From contig NZ_ARQM01000018.1 in assembly GCF_000385135.1 (NCBI RefSeq), positions 141,466 through 205,465 of the forward strand: 64,000 bases of DNA, given 5' to 3'. This document shows positions 25,888-34,426 of this stretch, in pieces (the stretch's first letter is position 1; every line of letters begins with the position of its first letter). A program made the position numbers and the translations under genes. Source of the stretch: Promicromonospora sukumoe 327MFSha3.1. GTDB taxonomy: Bacteria > Actinomycetota > Actinomycetes > Actinomycetales > Cellulomonadaceae. The notes under the pieces are model-generated. The model did not search any database. It was not told the DNA's origin and was given only the letters and a program-made list of their open reading frames with translations.

Positions 25888-26559
25888 CTACTCGCCGCGC
25901 TGCTCGGCGCCCTGCTCGGCGCGCGGGATGCCGAGGGTCGAGAGAAGGTCCTCGTGCAGCTCCATCCACACGGTGTGGCATGAGCTCAGGCCGGTGCCGG
26001 CGACCCACTCCCCCTGGCCGGCACGCGCCCGGTCGAGCGCGGCGGTGAACCGCGTGTCGTACCCCTCGAACCGCGCCAGCACCGAGGAGAGCGAGGCGAC
26101 CAGGGGCGTCAGCTCGTCGCGCAGCGTCCCGAGCTCGTCCAGCACGCGCGCGTCCCACTCGGGGTCGGTGTGATGGTTCGGGGTGAGCCGGTCGTCCTTC
26201 TCCGGCAGGAGCTGCCAGTCCGTGCACGCCTGCAGCAGGCGGGCGTTCAGGGGTCCGAACACCTCGTGCGCCCGCTCGACGACACCCCGCGCGTCAGCGT
26301 CAGCCAGCTCCTCGGCCAGACGCCTGTCGTCCTCGGCGCGGCCGCGGTCCGTCAGCGACCAGCCCGCCGTCGTGCCGAACGCGGCGCGGCGCACCCAGCC
26401 GTACGCCTCGTCGTCGAGCAGCACCTCGTGGGTGTCCGCGCGGTCGAGCCCGAACCGCACGGCGACGGCGTCGTCGTCGGCCATGCCCTGGATCCGCACG
26501 GAGTGGAGCACGAGGAGCTCCGGCTGAGAGGATCGGCCGAGCACCGGGATGTGGGTCAT
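25888..26559 (-). CDS. Probable winged-helix transcriptional regulator
   Basis: 223 residues. The N-terminal 80 residues read as a winged helix for a PadR/MarR-like regulator (LLVLHSVRIQGMADDDAVAV, WVRRAAFGTTAGWSLTDRGR). The remainder is helical, with a Trp/His-rich patch (ACTDWQLLP, NHHTDPEWD, FEGYDTRF). It is divergent from a gene for a stand-alone PEP-utiliser swivelling domain, a pairing I have seen in actinobacteria, and probably regulates it. A TGCAC/GTGCA dyad lies 3 bp upstream of its start. The ligand is unknown. Confidence 0.65.
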   Translation of the reverse strand: MTHIPVLGRSSQPELLVLHSVRIQGMADDDAVAVRFGLDRADTHEVLLDDEAYGWVRRAAFGTTAGWSLTDRGRAEDDRRLAEELADADARGVVERAHEVFGPLNARLLQACTDWQLLPEKDDRLTPNHHTDPEWDARVLDELGTLRDELTPLVASLSSVLARFEGYDTRFTAALDRARAGQGEWVAGTGLSSCHTVWMELHEDLLSTLGIPRAEQGAEQRGE

Positions 26560-26561
26560 AG

Positions 26562-26572
26562 TGCACCGTGCA
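26562..26572. promoter_or_regulatory. Small dyad between the divergent regulator and PEP-utiliser domain genes
   Basis: TGCAC and GTGCA arms around a single C, immediately upstream of the regulator start. It could be an autoregulatory operator. The evidence is symmetry and position only. Confidence 0.3.
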
Positions 26573-26622
26573 TCGCGGGGCAGCCGGTGTCAACGCGGGC
26601 GAATACGCCCAGGGAGGAAGTC

Positions 26623-26955
26623 ATGACCGACCACCCCGCCACCGAACTGGCTGGTACGCCCGGCAGTCCGGGCCTCGCGTCCGGTCCGGCGCGCGTCGTG
26701 CACGGCCCCGACGATTTCACCCGCGTACGCCCCGGCGACGTGCTCGTGTGCCGGTTCACCGAGCCGGCGTGGACCGCCCTGTTCGGCGTCGTGGCCGGCG
26801 TGGTCACCGAGACCGGCGGCGTCCTGTCGCACGCCGCGATCGTGGCCCGCGAGCACGGCATCCCCGCCGTCCTGGCCGTGCCCGGCGCCATGACCACGCT
26901 CCGCGACGGCCAGCCGGTCACCGTCGACGGCGGGGCCGGGCGGGTCGCCGCCTGA
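26623..26955 (+). CDS. Stand-alone PEP-utilising enzyme phosphohistidine (swivelling) domain protein
   Basis: 110 residues, corresponding to only the mobile phosphohistidine domain of PPDK/PEP synthase/EI proteins. The signature is GGVLSHAAIVAREHGIPAV with active His70. No ATP-grasp or PEP-binding TIM-barrel domain is attached. Single-domain forms may accept phosphate from, or deliver it to, separate partners; none is encoded next to it apart from the divergent regulator. A strong GGGAGGAAG precedes the ATG. Confidence 0.82.
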   Translation: MTDHPATELAGTPGSPGLASGPARVVHGPDDFTRVRPGDVLVCRFTEPAWTALFGVVAGVVTETGGVLSHAAIVAREHGIPAVLAVPGAMTTLRDGQPVTVDGGAGRVAA

Positions 26956-27077
26956 CCCCACCGGAGCACCCGTCCGGGGAGCCGTCCAGGGGCAGCCCTA
27001 CCCATGGGCACCGCGGCGTGGGGCGTGTCAGCCTTCCGGCGTCAGACCAAGAGTCAGACCCAGGATGGAGAGCACCA

Positions 27078-28010
27078 ATGACAGTCAACTCCCCGTTCCG
27101 CAGAAGATCCGCCAGGCAGTGGGCGCTCGCCGCGCTCACCGCGCTCGCCCTGGTCGCCGCACCGGCGTCCGCGGCCACGGCGTCGTCCCTGTCCCCCCTG
27201 TCCGCCTCGGACGGCGCCGGTGTGCTGGCGACCGCCCACAAGTCGCCGTTCAGCTGCGGCAAGACGTTCTACGCCAACAACTGGAGCGGCGGCCACAGCC
27301 CCAACGGCTCCATCGACTGGCAGACCTACGGCAGCGACGCGATCAACGGCGAGACCGTCCGCGCCACGGCCGGCGGCACCGCCACCTTCGACGACGAAGG
27401 CGGCACCAGCTACGGCAAGTGGGTGCAGATCGTGCACGGCGACGGCACCCGCACCCGGTACGCCCACCTCGCCACGATGGTCCGCAACCCGGGCCAGACC
27501 ATGTCGGTCAGCCAGGGCACCGTGATCGGCACCGTCGGCTCCACCGGCGGGTCCAGCGCACCGCACCTGCACTACGAGCAGCGCAGCTCCTCCGGCGTGG
27601 TCGACACCTCGCCCACGGTCGACGGCGTGACCGTCTCGGTCGGCCAGAAGAAGGCCGTGACCAGCACCAACGGCTGCGGGTCCAGCAACCCGTACACGCC
27701 CGTCGAGGTGTGCGGCAGCGGCTTCGCGGTGATCGACCAGGCGGCGCTCGGCTCCGTGGGGCGCACCTACCTGCTGTACAACTCGGGCACCGGCAGCAAC
27801 TGCGTGGTCACCCTGAAGTCGACCAACCTCGGCACCCCGAGCGCCGTCGCGGCCTTCCTGGAACCCCAGGGCGCCTCGCGCACCACCGACTCCGGGAACT
27901 TCTCCTACTACGCGGGACCGGTCAAGCGCTCGGCCCCCGGCACCTGCGTCAAGTGGGGCGGCTCGGTGGGCTCCACCAGCTACACCAGCCCGTTCGAGCA
28001 CTGCGGCTGA
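27078..28010 (+). CDS. Secreted M23-family metallopeptidase
   Basis: 310 residues. A Sec signal peptide ends near the ALVAAPASA/AT cleavage region (about residue 32). The peptidase domain has a first zinc site in GGHSPNGSIDW (H and D with M23A-like spacing), YAHLA, and the HxH pair in SSAPHLHYEQ. Cysteines around residues 60, 195 and 212 suggest disulfides. A C-terminal region of about 100 residues (GSGFAVIDQAAL onward) is probably a carbohydrate- or wall-binding module. It would cut peptidoglycan cross-bridges outside the cell. A strong hairpin terminator follows. Confidence 0.86.
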   Translation: MTVNSPFRRRSARQWALAALTALALVAAPASAATASSLSPLSASDGAGVLATAHKSPFSCGKTFYANNWSGGHSPNGSIDWQTYGSDAINGETVRATAGGTATFDDEGGTSYGKWVQIVHGDGTRTRYAHLATMVRNPGQTMSVSQGTVIGTVGSTGGSSAPHLHYEQRSSSGVVDTSPTVDGVTVSVGQKKAVTSTNGCGSSNPYTPVEVCGSGFAVIDQAALGSVGRTYLLYNSGTGSNCVVTLKSTNLGTPSAVAAFLEPQGASRTTDSGNFSYYAGPVKRSAPGTCVKWGGSVGSTSYTSPFEHCG

Positions 28011-28025
28011 CGGCGGCTCTGCGAC

Positions 28026-28064
28026 ACCGAAGGCCCCCGGGGTACGTCCCCGGGGGCCTTCGGT
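28026..28064 (+). terminator. GC-rich intrinsic terminator after the M23 peptidase
   Basis: Perfect 17-bp arms (28026-28042 and 28048-28064) around TACGT, followed by CTT. It lies 16 bp past the stop codon. Confidence 0.8.
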
Positions 28065-28094
28065 CTTGACCGGGCGGTCCGACAGAGCCTTCCC

Positions 28095-28100
28095 TAAACT
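28095..28100 (+). promoter_or_regulatory. -10 element for the 46-residue ORF (leaderless)
   Basis: TAAACT is followed by 6 nt and the ATG at 28107. A TTGACC lies upstream (28066-28071), but its 23-bp spacing is too long for a standard -35. Confidence 0.4.
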
Positions 28101-28106
28101 CACGAC

Positions 28107-28247
28107 ATGCAAGCCATGAGCGCGTACCGCAGGTGGAGCGAAGTGCGGCCGGAGATCGTCGAACGGCTCGGAGAGGAGGCCCTCACCGAGGCCCACGAGC
28201 GCACCCAGGCCTACGTCGACGAGCACCGGCTCGACGAGCGCCACTGA
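28107..28247 (+). CDS. 46-residue small protein, possibly a truncated XRE antitoxin N-terminus
   Basis: 46 residues, charged and helical (YRRWSEVRPEIVERLGEEA, AHERTQAYVDEHRLDERH). The pattern resembles the short N-terminal helix that precedes the helix-turn-helix in HigA-like XRE antitoxins, but it stops where the DNA-binding part would begin, and no toxin gene is adjacent. Leaderless promoter geometry and codon use support expression. The function is not known; a remnant of a toxin-antitoxin gene is one reading. Confidence 0.5.
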   Translation: MQAMSAYRRWSEVRPEIVERLGEEALTEAHERTQAYVDEHRLDERH

Positions 28248-28251
28248 CCGC

Positions 28252-28635
28252 TCAGGCGTCCTTCGGGGGCTCGATCAGGTCCCACGGCATGCCGTACAGG
28301 TCCTCGAAGACCGCCACCGTGCCGTAGGCCTCGTACCGCGGCTCCTCGCGGAACCGGACGCCGGCGGCCACCATGCGGGCGTGCTGCGCGGCGAAGTCGT
28401 CGGTCTCCAGGAAGAACGCGACCTTGCCCGCGGCCTGCCGCCCGACGGCGTCGGCGGCGTCGGTCAGCGCGAGCACCAGGCCGGTACCGCCGTCCGCGGG
28501 GCCGACGACGACGCGGCGGCGTCCGGCGGCGTTGGTCTCGTCCTCCCGCAGGGCGAAGCCGAGGGAGTTCACGAAGAAGGCGATCGCCTCGTCGTGGTCG
28601 CGGACGAGGTAGGTGACGTCGGAGAGTCGCAGCAC
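28252..28635 (-). CDS. VOC-family (glyoxalase/bleomycin-resistance-like) protein
   Basis: 127 residues, the usual length of a single VOC unit with two beta-alpha-beta-beta-beta repeats. Repeat 1 begins RLSDVTYLVRDHDEAIAFFV and repeat 2 FFLETDDFAAQHARMVAAGV. The C-terminus VAVFEDLYGMPWDLIEP carries the typical acidic metal-ligand position. It is probably a small metal-dependent lyase or ligand binder; the substrate is unknown. A GTG start at 28635 follows a leaderless-type -10. Confidence 0.85.
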   Translation of the reverse strand: MLRLSDVTYLVRDHDEAIAFFVNSLGFALREDETNAAGRRRVVVGPADGGTGLVLALTDAADAVGRQAAGKVAFFLETDDFAAQHARMVAAGVRFREEPRYEAYGTVAVFEDLYGMPWDLIEPPKDA

Positions 28636-28641
28636 CCGACG

Positions 28642-28647
28642 ATCCTA
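28642..28647 (-). promoter_or_regulatory. -10 element for the VOC gene (leaderless)
   Basis: On the minus strand TAGGAT is followed by exactly 6 nt and the GTG start. There is no Shine-Dalgarno sequence. Confidence 0.5.
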
Positions 28648-28726
28648 GGCGGCACTCGACCCTCACCCTGCCAGTGGCATGATTCCGGTTGCCGACCCCG
28701 ACCACCGGAAAGAGGAAGATCGCTCC

Positions 28727-29182
28727 ATGAGCTTCTCCCACCCCACCGGGACCCGCGGAGCCCGGGTACCCGGACCCGTGTTCCGCTGGCTGAACCGCCT
28801 CATGATGCGGCACGCCAAGCGCACCACGGGCACGACCATGGGCAAGAACCTCCTGGTCCTGACCACGGTCGGGCGCAAGAGCGGCGAGGCCCGGCCGACG
28901 CCGCTCGCCTGGTTCCCCGGGCCGGACGGCTCCTGGCTCGTCGTCGCCTCCGCCTGGGGCGCGGCGACCAACCCGGCGTGGTACCTCAACCTCGCCGCCC
29001 ACCCGGACCGACTGACCGTCGAGCAGGGCGGCCGCACGGTCGCCGTCACCGCCACGGAGCTGCACGGGGACGAGCGCGCGGAGGCGTGGCAGAAGATCAC
29101 CGCCGAGGCCGCGAACTTCCGCCGGTACGAGCAGACCACCGACCGCGAGATGCCGGTCATCCGGCTCACGCCGCGCGCCTGA
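28727..29182 (+). CDS. Deazaflavin (F420)-dependent nitroreductase-like protein, DUF385 family
   Basis: 151 residues. The split beta-barrel of the Ddn/FDOR family is recognisable from NLLVLTTVGRKSGEARPTPL, WLVVASAWGAATNPAWYLNL and HPDRLTVEQGG, where the GRKSG loop and the NPAWYLNL segment bind F420 in characterised members. These enzymes reduce quinones or nitro compounds with F420H2. The ATG at 28727 is preferred over the one at 28679 because GAGGAAG lies 10 nt before it. Confidence 0.84.
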   Translation: MSFSHPTGTRGARVPGPVFRWLNRLMMRHAKRTTGTTMGKNLLVLTTVGRKSGEARPTPLAWFPGPDGSWLVVASAWGAATNPAWYLNLAAHPDRLTVEQGGRTVAVTATELHGDERAEAWQKITAEAANFRRYEQTTDREMPVIRLTPRA

Positions 29183-29270
29183 GCGGCGCGCCCGGCCCGG
29201 CGCCGGCGCCCGGCCCGGCAGACATAGCCTGCTCCCAGCCTCCTGCCGGGCCGGACATAGCCCCGCGCCC

Positions 29271-29276
29271 TACGTT
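29271..29276 (+). promoter_or_regulatory. -10 element for the intradiol dioxygenase gene (leaderless)
   Basis: TACGTT, 6 nt before the ATG at 29283, with no Shine-Dalgarno sequence. Confidence 0.45.
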
Positions 29277-29282
29277 CGGCGC

Positions 29283-30209
29283 ATGAGCACCCACGGCAGC
29301 AGGCATGGACACCCGGCGCACGACGACGAGACCCCCGAGGCCCACGACCTCGGCCTCTCGCACGACCTGCCGACCCTCCTCAACCGGCGGCACGCCATCG
29401 GCCTGCTGACCGCGGGCGGGCTCGCGGCGGCGCTCGCGGCCTGCTCCGGCACCGGTTCGTCGGGCACCGGCACGGGCCCGGGCGGCGCGCCGTCGGGCGG
29501 CCCGGGCGGCGCACCGCCCGGCGGCGGCGAGGGCGGCCCGGGCGGCGGCGCGCCCGGCGACGTCTCGCAGGCCGACGTCGGCGAGGGCGAGATCCCGGAG
29601 GAGACCAACGGCCCCTACCCCGCCGACGGCACCAACGGCCCCAACGCCCTGACCATGACGGGCGTGGTCCGCAGCGACATCACGTCCAGCTTCGGCGACT
29701 CGTCCGGCACGGCCGACGGCGTCCCGCTCACCTTCTCGCTGACCGTCGTGGACGTGTCGGGCGAGGGCGACGCCGGGACCCCCGTCGCGGGCGCCGCCGT
29801 CTACGCGTGGCACTGCGACCGCGACGGCAAGTACTCGATGTACGACATCGCCGACCAGAACTACCTGCGCGGCGTCCAGGAGGCCGACGCCGACGGCAAG
29901 GTCACGTTCACGTCGATCTTCCCCGCCTGCTACGCGGGCCGGTGGCCGCACATCCACTTCGAGATCTACCCCTCCCTGGACGACGCCACCAGCGCCACCA
30001 ACCGCATGCGCACCTCGCAGCTCGCCCTGCCGCAGGACGTGTGCGACACCGTGTACGCGACGTCGGGCTACGAGCAGAGCGTGACCAACCTGGCGGGCGT
30101 CACCCTCGACTCGGACAACGTGTTCTCCGACGGGTACGCGCTGCAGCTGGCGAAGGTCTCCGGCTCGGTGGGCAAGGGGTACACGGCGACGCTCCGCGTC
30201 CCGGTGTGA
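29283..30209 (+). CDS. Intradiol ring-cleavage dioxygenase-like lipoprotein
   Basis: 308 residues. The N-terminus has a RRH pair followed by a hydrophobic stretch and an LAAC lipobox (Cys about 54), so it is probably exported and lipid-anchored, possibly by Tat. A Gly/Pro-rich linker (about 58-95) precedes the intradiol domain. Candidate iron ligands are Tyr in YAWHCDRDGKYSMYD, Tyr in CYAGRW, and the HIH pair in RWPHIHFEIYP. Extracellular intradiol homologues are common in actinobacteria, and a role in cleaving catechols or lignin fragments is inferred. Confidence 0.83.
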   Translation: MSTHGSRHGHPAHDDETPEAHDLGLSHDLPTLLNRRHAIGLLTAGGLAAALAACSGTGSSGTGTGPGGAPSGGPGGAPPGGGEGGPGGGAPGDVSQADVGEGEIPEETNGPYPADGTNGPNALTMTGVVRSDITSSFGDSSGTADGVPLTFSLTVVDVSGEGDAGTPVAGAAVYAWHCDRDGKYSMYDIADQNYLRGVQEADADGKVTFTSIFPACYAGRWPHIHFEIYPSLDDATSATNRMRTSQLALPQDVCDTVYATSGYEQSVTNLAGVTLDSDNVFSDGYALQLAKVSGSVGKGYTATLRVPV

Positions 30210-30224
30210 CGTCGCCGCGGTGGG

Positions 30225-30230
30225 TAGTGT
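30225..30230 (+). promoter_or_regulatory. -10 element for the DUF1684 gene (leaderless)
   Basis: TAGTGT, 7 nt before the ATG at 30238; no Shine-Dalgarno sequence. Confidence 0.42.
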
Positions 30231-30237
30231 CGTGCGC

Positions 30238-30963
30238 ATGACGCACGCCACCACCTCCCCGGCCACCACAGCACTCCAGACCGCGGACTGGCGACGGCGC
30301 GTCTTCGCGCTGTACGCCGAGGCCCGCGCCCGCGCCGTCGTGAACCCCGCGGCGGCGCACGCCGGGTGGGTCGCCGCGCGCGACGAGCTCTTCGCGACCC
30401 ACCCCGTCTCCCCGATCCTCCCGGAGGAGCGGGCCGGCTTCACCGGCCTGAGCGTCACCCCGTACGACCCGGCCTGGCGCCTCAGCGCACCGATCGTCCC
30501 GGCGGAGCCCGGGCCGGACGGCGCCCCGCGCCGCCTCGACGTCCCCACCGGGACCGACGGCGTGGTGCCGTTCGAGCTGCTCGGCACGGTCGCCCTGGGG
30601 TCCGACGCCCTGGGCGACCTCGGCACCCTCGACGTCTGGCGCCTCGCCTCCTACGGCGGCGGCCTGTTCGTGCCGATCAAGGACGCGCTGGCCGGCCCGC
30701 CCGGCGGCACCTACGGCGGCGGCCGCTACCTCATCGACACGATCAAGGGCTCCTGGCTCGGGCACACCGGCGGGTCGGACGGCGGCGAGGGCGGCGGCCC
30801 CGACGACTTCGGCGTCGGCGACCTGGTGCTCGACCTCAACTTCGCCTACAACCCGTCCTGCGCCTACGACCCGGCATGGACGTGCCCGCTCGCCCAGGAC
30901 GGCAACACGCTGTCCGTCGAGGTCCCGGTGGGCGAGCGCACCCCGGCCAAGCCGGCGTACTGA
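30238..30963 (+). CDS. DUF1684 family protein
   Basis: 241 residues, cytoplasmic. DUF1684 features are W near the N-terminus (TADWRRRVFALYAEARA), FELLGTVAL and LDVWRLASYGGGLFVP, with the terminal block DLVLDLNFAYNPSCAYDP and WTCPLA. The C-terminal Cys and acid residues are conserved in the family and may form an active site, but no activity is established to my knowledge. A family A hairpin follows. Confidence 0.8.
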   Translation: MTHATTSPATTALQTADWRRRVFALYAEARARAVVNPAAAHAGWVAARDELFATHPVSPILPEERAGFTGLSVTPYDPAWRLSAPIVPAEPGPDGAPRRLDVPTGTDGVVPFELLGTVALGSDALGDLGTLDVWRLASYGGGLFVPIKDALAGPPGGTYGGGRYLIDTIKGSWLGHTGGSDGGEGGGPDDFGVGDLVLDLNFAYNPSCAYDPAWTCPLAQDGNTLSVEVPVGERTPAKPAY

Positions 30964-30984
30964 GCCGGGCGGCTGCCCCCCTCA

Positions 30985-31048
30985 CCTTCGAGGCCTAAGT
31001 TTCTTCGCTTTGAGCCAGCGGAAAGCGAAGAAACTTAGGCCTCGAAGG
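30985..31048. terminator. Family A long hairpin, copy 3
   Basis: Perfect 27-bp arms (30985-31011 and 31022-31048) with a 10-nt loop. It lies 22 bp after the DUF1684 stop, the same distance as copy 2 after its gene. The loop differs in length and sequence from the other copies while the arms are conserved. Confidence 0.7.
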
Positions 31049-31131
31049 GGACGGGCCCGCAGCAAAGGTGAGGCTCGCCAACCCAGCCCCCGGTGTTGGC
31101 CCCGCGGCGAGACTCCTGGTTGCCTGAGGCC

Positions 31132-31938
31132 ATGACCACAGAACCGTCCGGTGCGGATCGCCCGGACACCGTCGGCGCGGCCGCCGACAGCGCCACCGCC
31201 GGGCAGCCCGAGGCCACGGCCCGCCCCGCCGTCGGGCACGCGGACGAACCCCACACCGACGGCCTCGCCGAGCGGCTGAACTGGCTCCGCGCCGGGGTGC
31301 TCGGCGCGAACGACGGCATCGTGTCCGTCGCCGCTGTCGCCGTCGGTGTCGCCGCCGCGACCTCGCAGACCGGGCCCATCCTCACCGCCGGGCTCGCCGC
31401 CCTCGTCGGCGGCGCCATCTCGATGGCGCTGGGCGAGTACGTCTCGGTGTCCAGCCAGTCCGACACCCAGAGGGCCCTCATCGCCAAGGAGAAGGCCGAG
31501 CTCGCCGAGATGCCGCAGGAGGAGCTCGCCGAGCTCGCCGCCATCTACGAGGCCAAGGGCCTGTCCCCCGCCACCGCCCGGCAGGTCGCCGTCGAGCTCA
31601 CCGAGCACGACGCGCTGACCGCGCACCTGGAGGCCGAGCTCAACATCGACGAGGACGGCGTCGTCAGCCCCTGGCACGCGGCGCTCGCCTCGGCCGTGGC
31701 CTTCACCCTCGGCGCCGTGCTGCCGCTCGCCGCGGTGCTCCTCGTCCCGGAGCCCTGGCGGGTCGGCGCCACGTTCGCCGTCGTGCTGGTCGCGCTGGCC
31801 GGCACCGGCTGGATCGCGGCCTGGATCGGCGACGCGCCCCGGGTGCGCGCCACGGGTCGCGTCGTCGTCGGCGGGGCGCTGGCGCTCGGCGCCACCTTCG
31901 CGCTGGGCTCACTGCTCGGCACGACGGCGGCCGGGTGA
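31132..31938 (+). CDS. VIT1/CCC1-family transporter (iron or manganese)
   Basis: 268 residues. A Pro/Ala-rich N-terminus of about 50 residues precedes the first membrane helix NWLRAGVLGANDGIVSVAAV, the CCC1 signature. Next come GGAISMALGEYVSVSSQSDT, the cytoplasmic metal-binding three-helix insertion (EKAELAEMPQEELAELAAIY), and three C-terminal helices. Such proteins move Fe2+ or Mn2+ out of the cytoplasm. The spacing to the arginine deiminase start is 16 bp, but that gene has its own possible promoter. Confidence 0.86.
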   Translation: MTTEPSGADRPDTVGAAADSATAGQPEATARPAVGHADEPHTDGLAERLNWLRAGVLGANDGIVSVAAVAVGVAAATSQTGPILTAGLAALVGGAISMALGEYVSVSSQSDTQRALIAKEKAELAEMPQEELAELAAIYEAKGLSPATARQVAVELTEHDALTAHLEAELNIDEDGVVSPWHAALASAVAFTLGAVLPLAAVLLVPEPWRVGATFAVVLVALAGTGWIAAWIGDAPRVRATGRVVVGGALALGATFALGSLLGTTAAG

Positions 31939-31954
31939 GTACCGTTAGCGCCCG

Positions 31955-33232
31955 ATGAACACCATCGACATCACACCGCCCCCGGCCGGCACACCCTCGT
32001 CGGCGTACGGCGTCCACTCCGAGGTGGGCCGCCTGCGCAAGGTGCTGGTCTGCGCCCCGGGCCTGGCCCACCAGCGCCTCACCCCGTCCAACTCCGCGGA
32101 CCTGCTGTTCGACGACGTGCTGTGGGTCGAGCGCGCCCAGCAGGACCACGCCGACTTCGTGACCGAGCTGCGCGACCGCGACGTCGACGTCGTCGAGCTG
32201 CACGCCCTGCTCGCGCAGACGCTGCGCGTGCCGGGCGCCCGCGACTGGCTGCTCGACCGCAAGATCGTGCCGGAGATCGTGGGCAACGGCCTGGTCGAGG
32301 CCACGCGCGAGTACCTGGAGTCGCTGCCGGAGCACGAGCTGGCCCGGTACCTGATCGGCGGCCTGGCCGTGGCCGACGTCCCCGAGCTGCCGCCGGGCTT
32401 CCGCGCGCTGGCCGACCTGAGCCCGGACGCGCGCGAGTACCTCATGCCGCCGCTGCCCAACACGCTGTTCACGCGCGACACGACGTGCTGGATCTACGGC
32501 GGCCTCACCCTGAACCCGCTGTACTGGCAGGCGCGCCGGGACGAGACGCTGCTGATGAAGGCGATCTACACGTTCCACCCCGACTTCGTGGGCAGCCGCG
32601 TGTGGTGGGGCGACCCGGAGACCACCCACGGCGAGGCCACCTTCGAGGGCGGCGACATCATGCCGATCGGCAACGGGACCGTGCTGATGGGCATGAGCGA
32701 GCGCACCTCGCGCCAGGCCATCACGCAGGTCGCCGCCTCGCTGTTCGAGGCGGGCGCGGCCGAGCAGATCGTCGTGGCGGGCATGCCCCGGCTGCGCGCG
32801 GCCATGCACCTGGACACGATCATGACGTTCGTCGACGTCGACACCGTCACCGTGTACCCGCGCATCGTCGACCGCGTGCACCCGTTCGTGCTGCGCCCGG
32901 ACTCCGGCCCGATCGGCGTCTCCGTGACCGACGCCGGGGCGTCGTCGTTCCTCGACGTCGTCGGCAAGGTCTCGGGGCTGGGCCGGCTGCGCGTCATCGA
33001 GACCGGCGGCGACGTCTACGAGTCCGAGCGTCAGCAGTGGGACAGCGGCAACAACTCCGTGGCCGTCGAGCCCGGCGTGGTGTTCACGTACGACCGGAAC
33101 ACGACCACCAACGACCTGCTGCGCAAGGCCGGAATCGAGGTGATCGAGATCGCGGGCGGCGAGCTCGGCCGCGGCCGGGGCGGCGGGCACTGCATGACCT
33201 GCCCGATCATCCGGGAGCCCGTGAGCTGGTAG
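31955..33232 (+). CDS. arcA: Arginine deiminase
   Basis: 425 residues, full length. It hydrolyses arginine to citrulline and ammonia. Guanidino-modifying enzyme motifs are present: [22 protein letters not shown], the His/Asp segment [13 protein letters not shown], and nucleophile Cys413 in GGGHCMTCP. No carbamate kinase or ornithine carbamoyltransferase gene adjoins it, so ATP production by the complete ADI pathway would need genes elsewhere. A TACCGT at 31940-31945 could be a -10 element giving a very short leader. Confidence 0.9.
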   Translation: MNTIDITPPPAGTPSSAYGVHSEVGRLRKVLVCAPGLAHQRLTPSNSADLLFDDVLWVERAQQDHADFVTELRDRDVDVVELHALLAQTLRVPGARDWLLDRKIVPEIVGNGLVEATREYLESLPEHELARYLIGGLAVADVPELPPGFRALADLSPDAREYLMPPLPNTLFTRDTTCWIYGGLTLNPLYWQARRDETLLMKAIYTFHPDFVGSRVWWGDPETTHGEATFEGGDIMPIGNGTVLMGMSERTSRQAITQVAASLFEAGAAEQIVVAGMPRLRAAMHLDTIMTFVDVDTVTVYPRIVDRVHPFVLRPDSGPIGVSVTDAGASSFLDVVGKVSGLGRLRVIETGGDVYESERQQWDSGNNSVAVEPGVVFTYDRNTTTNDLLRKAGIEVIEIAGGELGRGRGGGHCMTCPIIREPVSW

Positions 33233-33309
33233 GCGGCTGGACCGCGCCGCACCCACCACCGACCGACAGTTACTCTGCATTCCGGACAAAACCCTTGAAA
33301 GGAGTCCGG

Positions 33310-34149
33310 ATGTCGGTCGGTGGCGTGCCAGTTCGCGAGCGCCTGCGCAGGCTGGTCGAGCACCAGTGGTTCCAGCGGACGGTGCTCGGCGTGATCATCG
33401 CCAACGCCGCGATCCTCGGCCTGGAGACGTCGATCCTCGACGGCCCGGTGGACGAGGTGCTCCAGGTGATCGACGACGTGATGCTGTGGTTCTTCGTCGC
33501 CGAGATCTCGCTGCGCCTGGTGGCCCACGGCCCGCGCTTCTTCCGCGATCCCTGGAGCGTCTTCGACCTGCTGGTGGTCGGCATCGCCCTGATCCCGGCG
33601 ACCGGCCCGCTGTCGCTGCTGCGCGCCCTGCGGATCCTGCGGGTGCTGCGCCTGGCCGACTCCGTGCCCTCCATGAAGCGCGTGGTCAACGGCCTCGTCG
33701 CGGCCGTGCCGGGCATGGGCTCGGTGGGCGCGCTGCTGGTCCTGGTCATGTACGTCTCCGTGGTGATCGCGACCAACCTCTACGGCGCGATCGCCCCCGA
33801 GCACTTCGGCGACCTGGGCACCACGGCGTTCACGCTGTTCCAGGTCATGACCGGCGAGGCCTGGCCGGACATCGCGGACGACGTCATGGAGGTCGAGCCG
33901 ACGGCGTGGATCTTCTTCGTCGTGTTCATCCTGGTGGTCTCGTTCGCTGTGCTGAACCTGTTCATCGCCGTGGTCGTCAGCGGCATGGAGAGCATCGACG
34001 ACCTCGCCGAGCACGAGGAGAAGAACGACGCCGAGGTGATGAACGAGCTGCGCGCCATCCGGGCGCAGCTCGCCGCCGTGCAGGCCGAGCTCGCGGCGTC
34101 CCGCGCCGCGTCCCCGGACCCGGAACCCGAGACGGTGCCCGCGCCCTGA
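33310..34149 (+). CDS. Bacterial voltage-gated cation channel (ion transport protein family)
   Basis: 279 residues, a single six-helix unit that would act as a tetramer. S1 is at about 20-40, and S4 carries regularly spaced arginines R105, R108, R111 and R114 (LLRALRILRVLRL). The pore helix and filter read FQVMTGEAWPD, with E183 and W185 at the TxExW positions of NaChBac/NavAb-type filters. S6 (FFVVFILVVSFAVLNLFIAV) is followed by an acidic neck and a C-terminal coiled coil (NELRAIRAQLAAVQAELAAS). AAAGGAG precedes the ATG. Ion selectivity is uncertain. Confidence 0.86.
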   Translation: MSVGGVPVRERLRRLVEHQWFQRTVLGVIIANAAILGLETSILDGPVDEVLQVIDDVMLWFFVAEISLRLVAHGPRFFRDPWSVFDLLVVGIALIPATGPLSLLRALRILRVLRLADSVPSMKRVVNGLVAAVPGMGSVGALLVLVMYVSVVIATNLYGAIAPEHFGDLGTTAFTLFQVMTGEAWPDIADDVMEVEPTAWIFFVVFILVVSFAVLNLFIAVVVSGMESIDDLAEHEEKNDAEVMNELRAIRAQLAAVQAELAASRAASPDPEPETVPAP

Positions 34150-34426
34150 GCGGGCGGGGACCGCGGTCCCGCGCACGGTGCCGACGGCGCGACACGCCGT
34201 GGGGACGCGCCACGCCGGTTCCTTGATGCATCCTTGGGTTGCAGTTCCGGAAAAGCCATAGACGCTGTCAAGTCCTCGTTGTACCTTTCTTCACACACGG
34301 ACTCCGCGCCGTGGCGGCAGGTTGTGTGTCAGTGACCGCCTGCCCCGCGTCCCGGGTACCGCCGACAGCACCACGAACAGCAACTTCACCAGCCACTTCA
34401 AGAAACGGGAAAGGACGAGATCCACG

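Noticed and set aside
34150..34426. Riboswitch or structured RNA before the 44-residue ORF
   Set aside because: Only weak 6-bp pairings were found and nothing matched a class I know.
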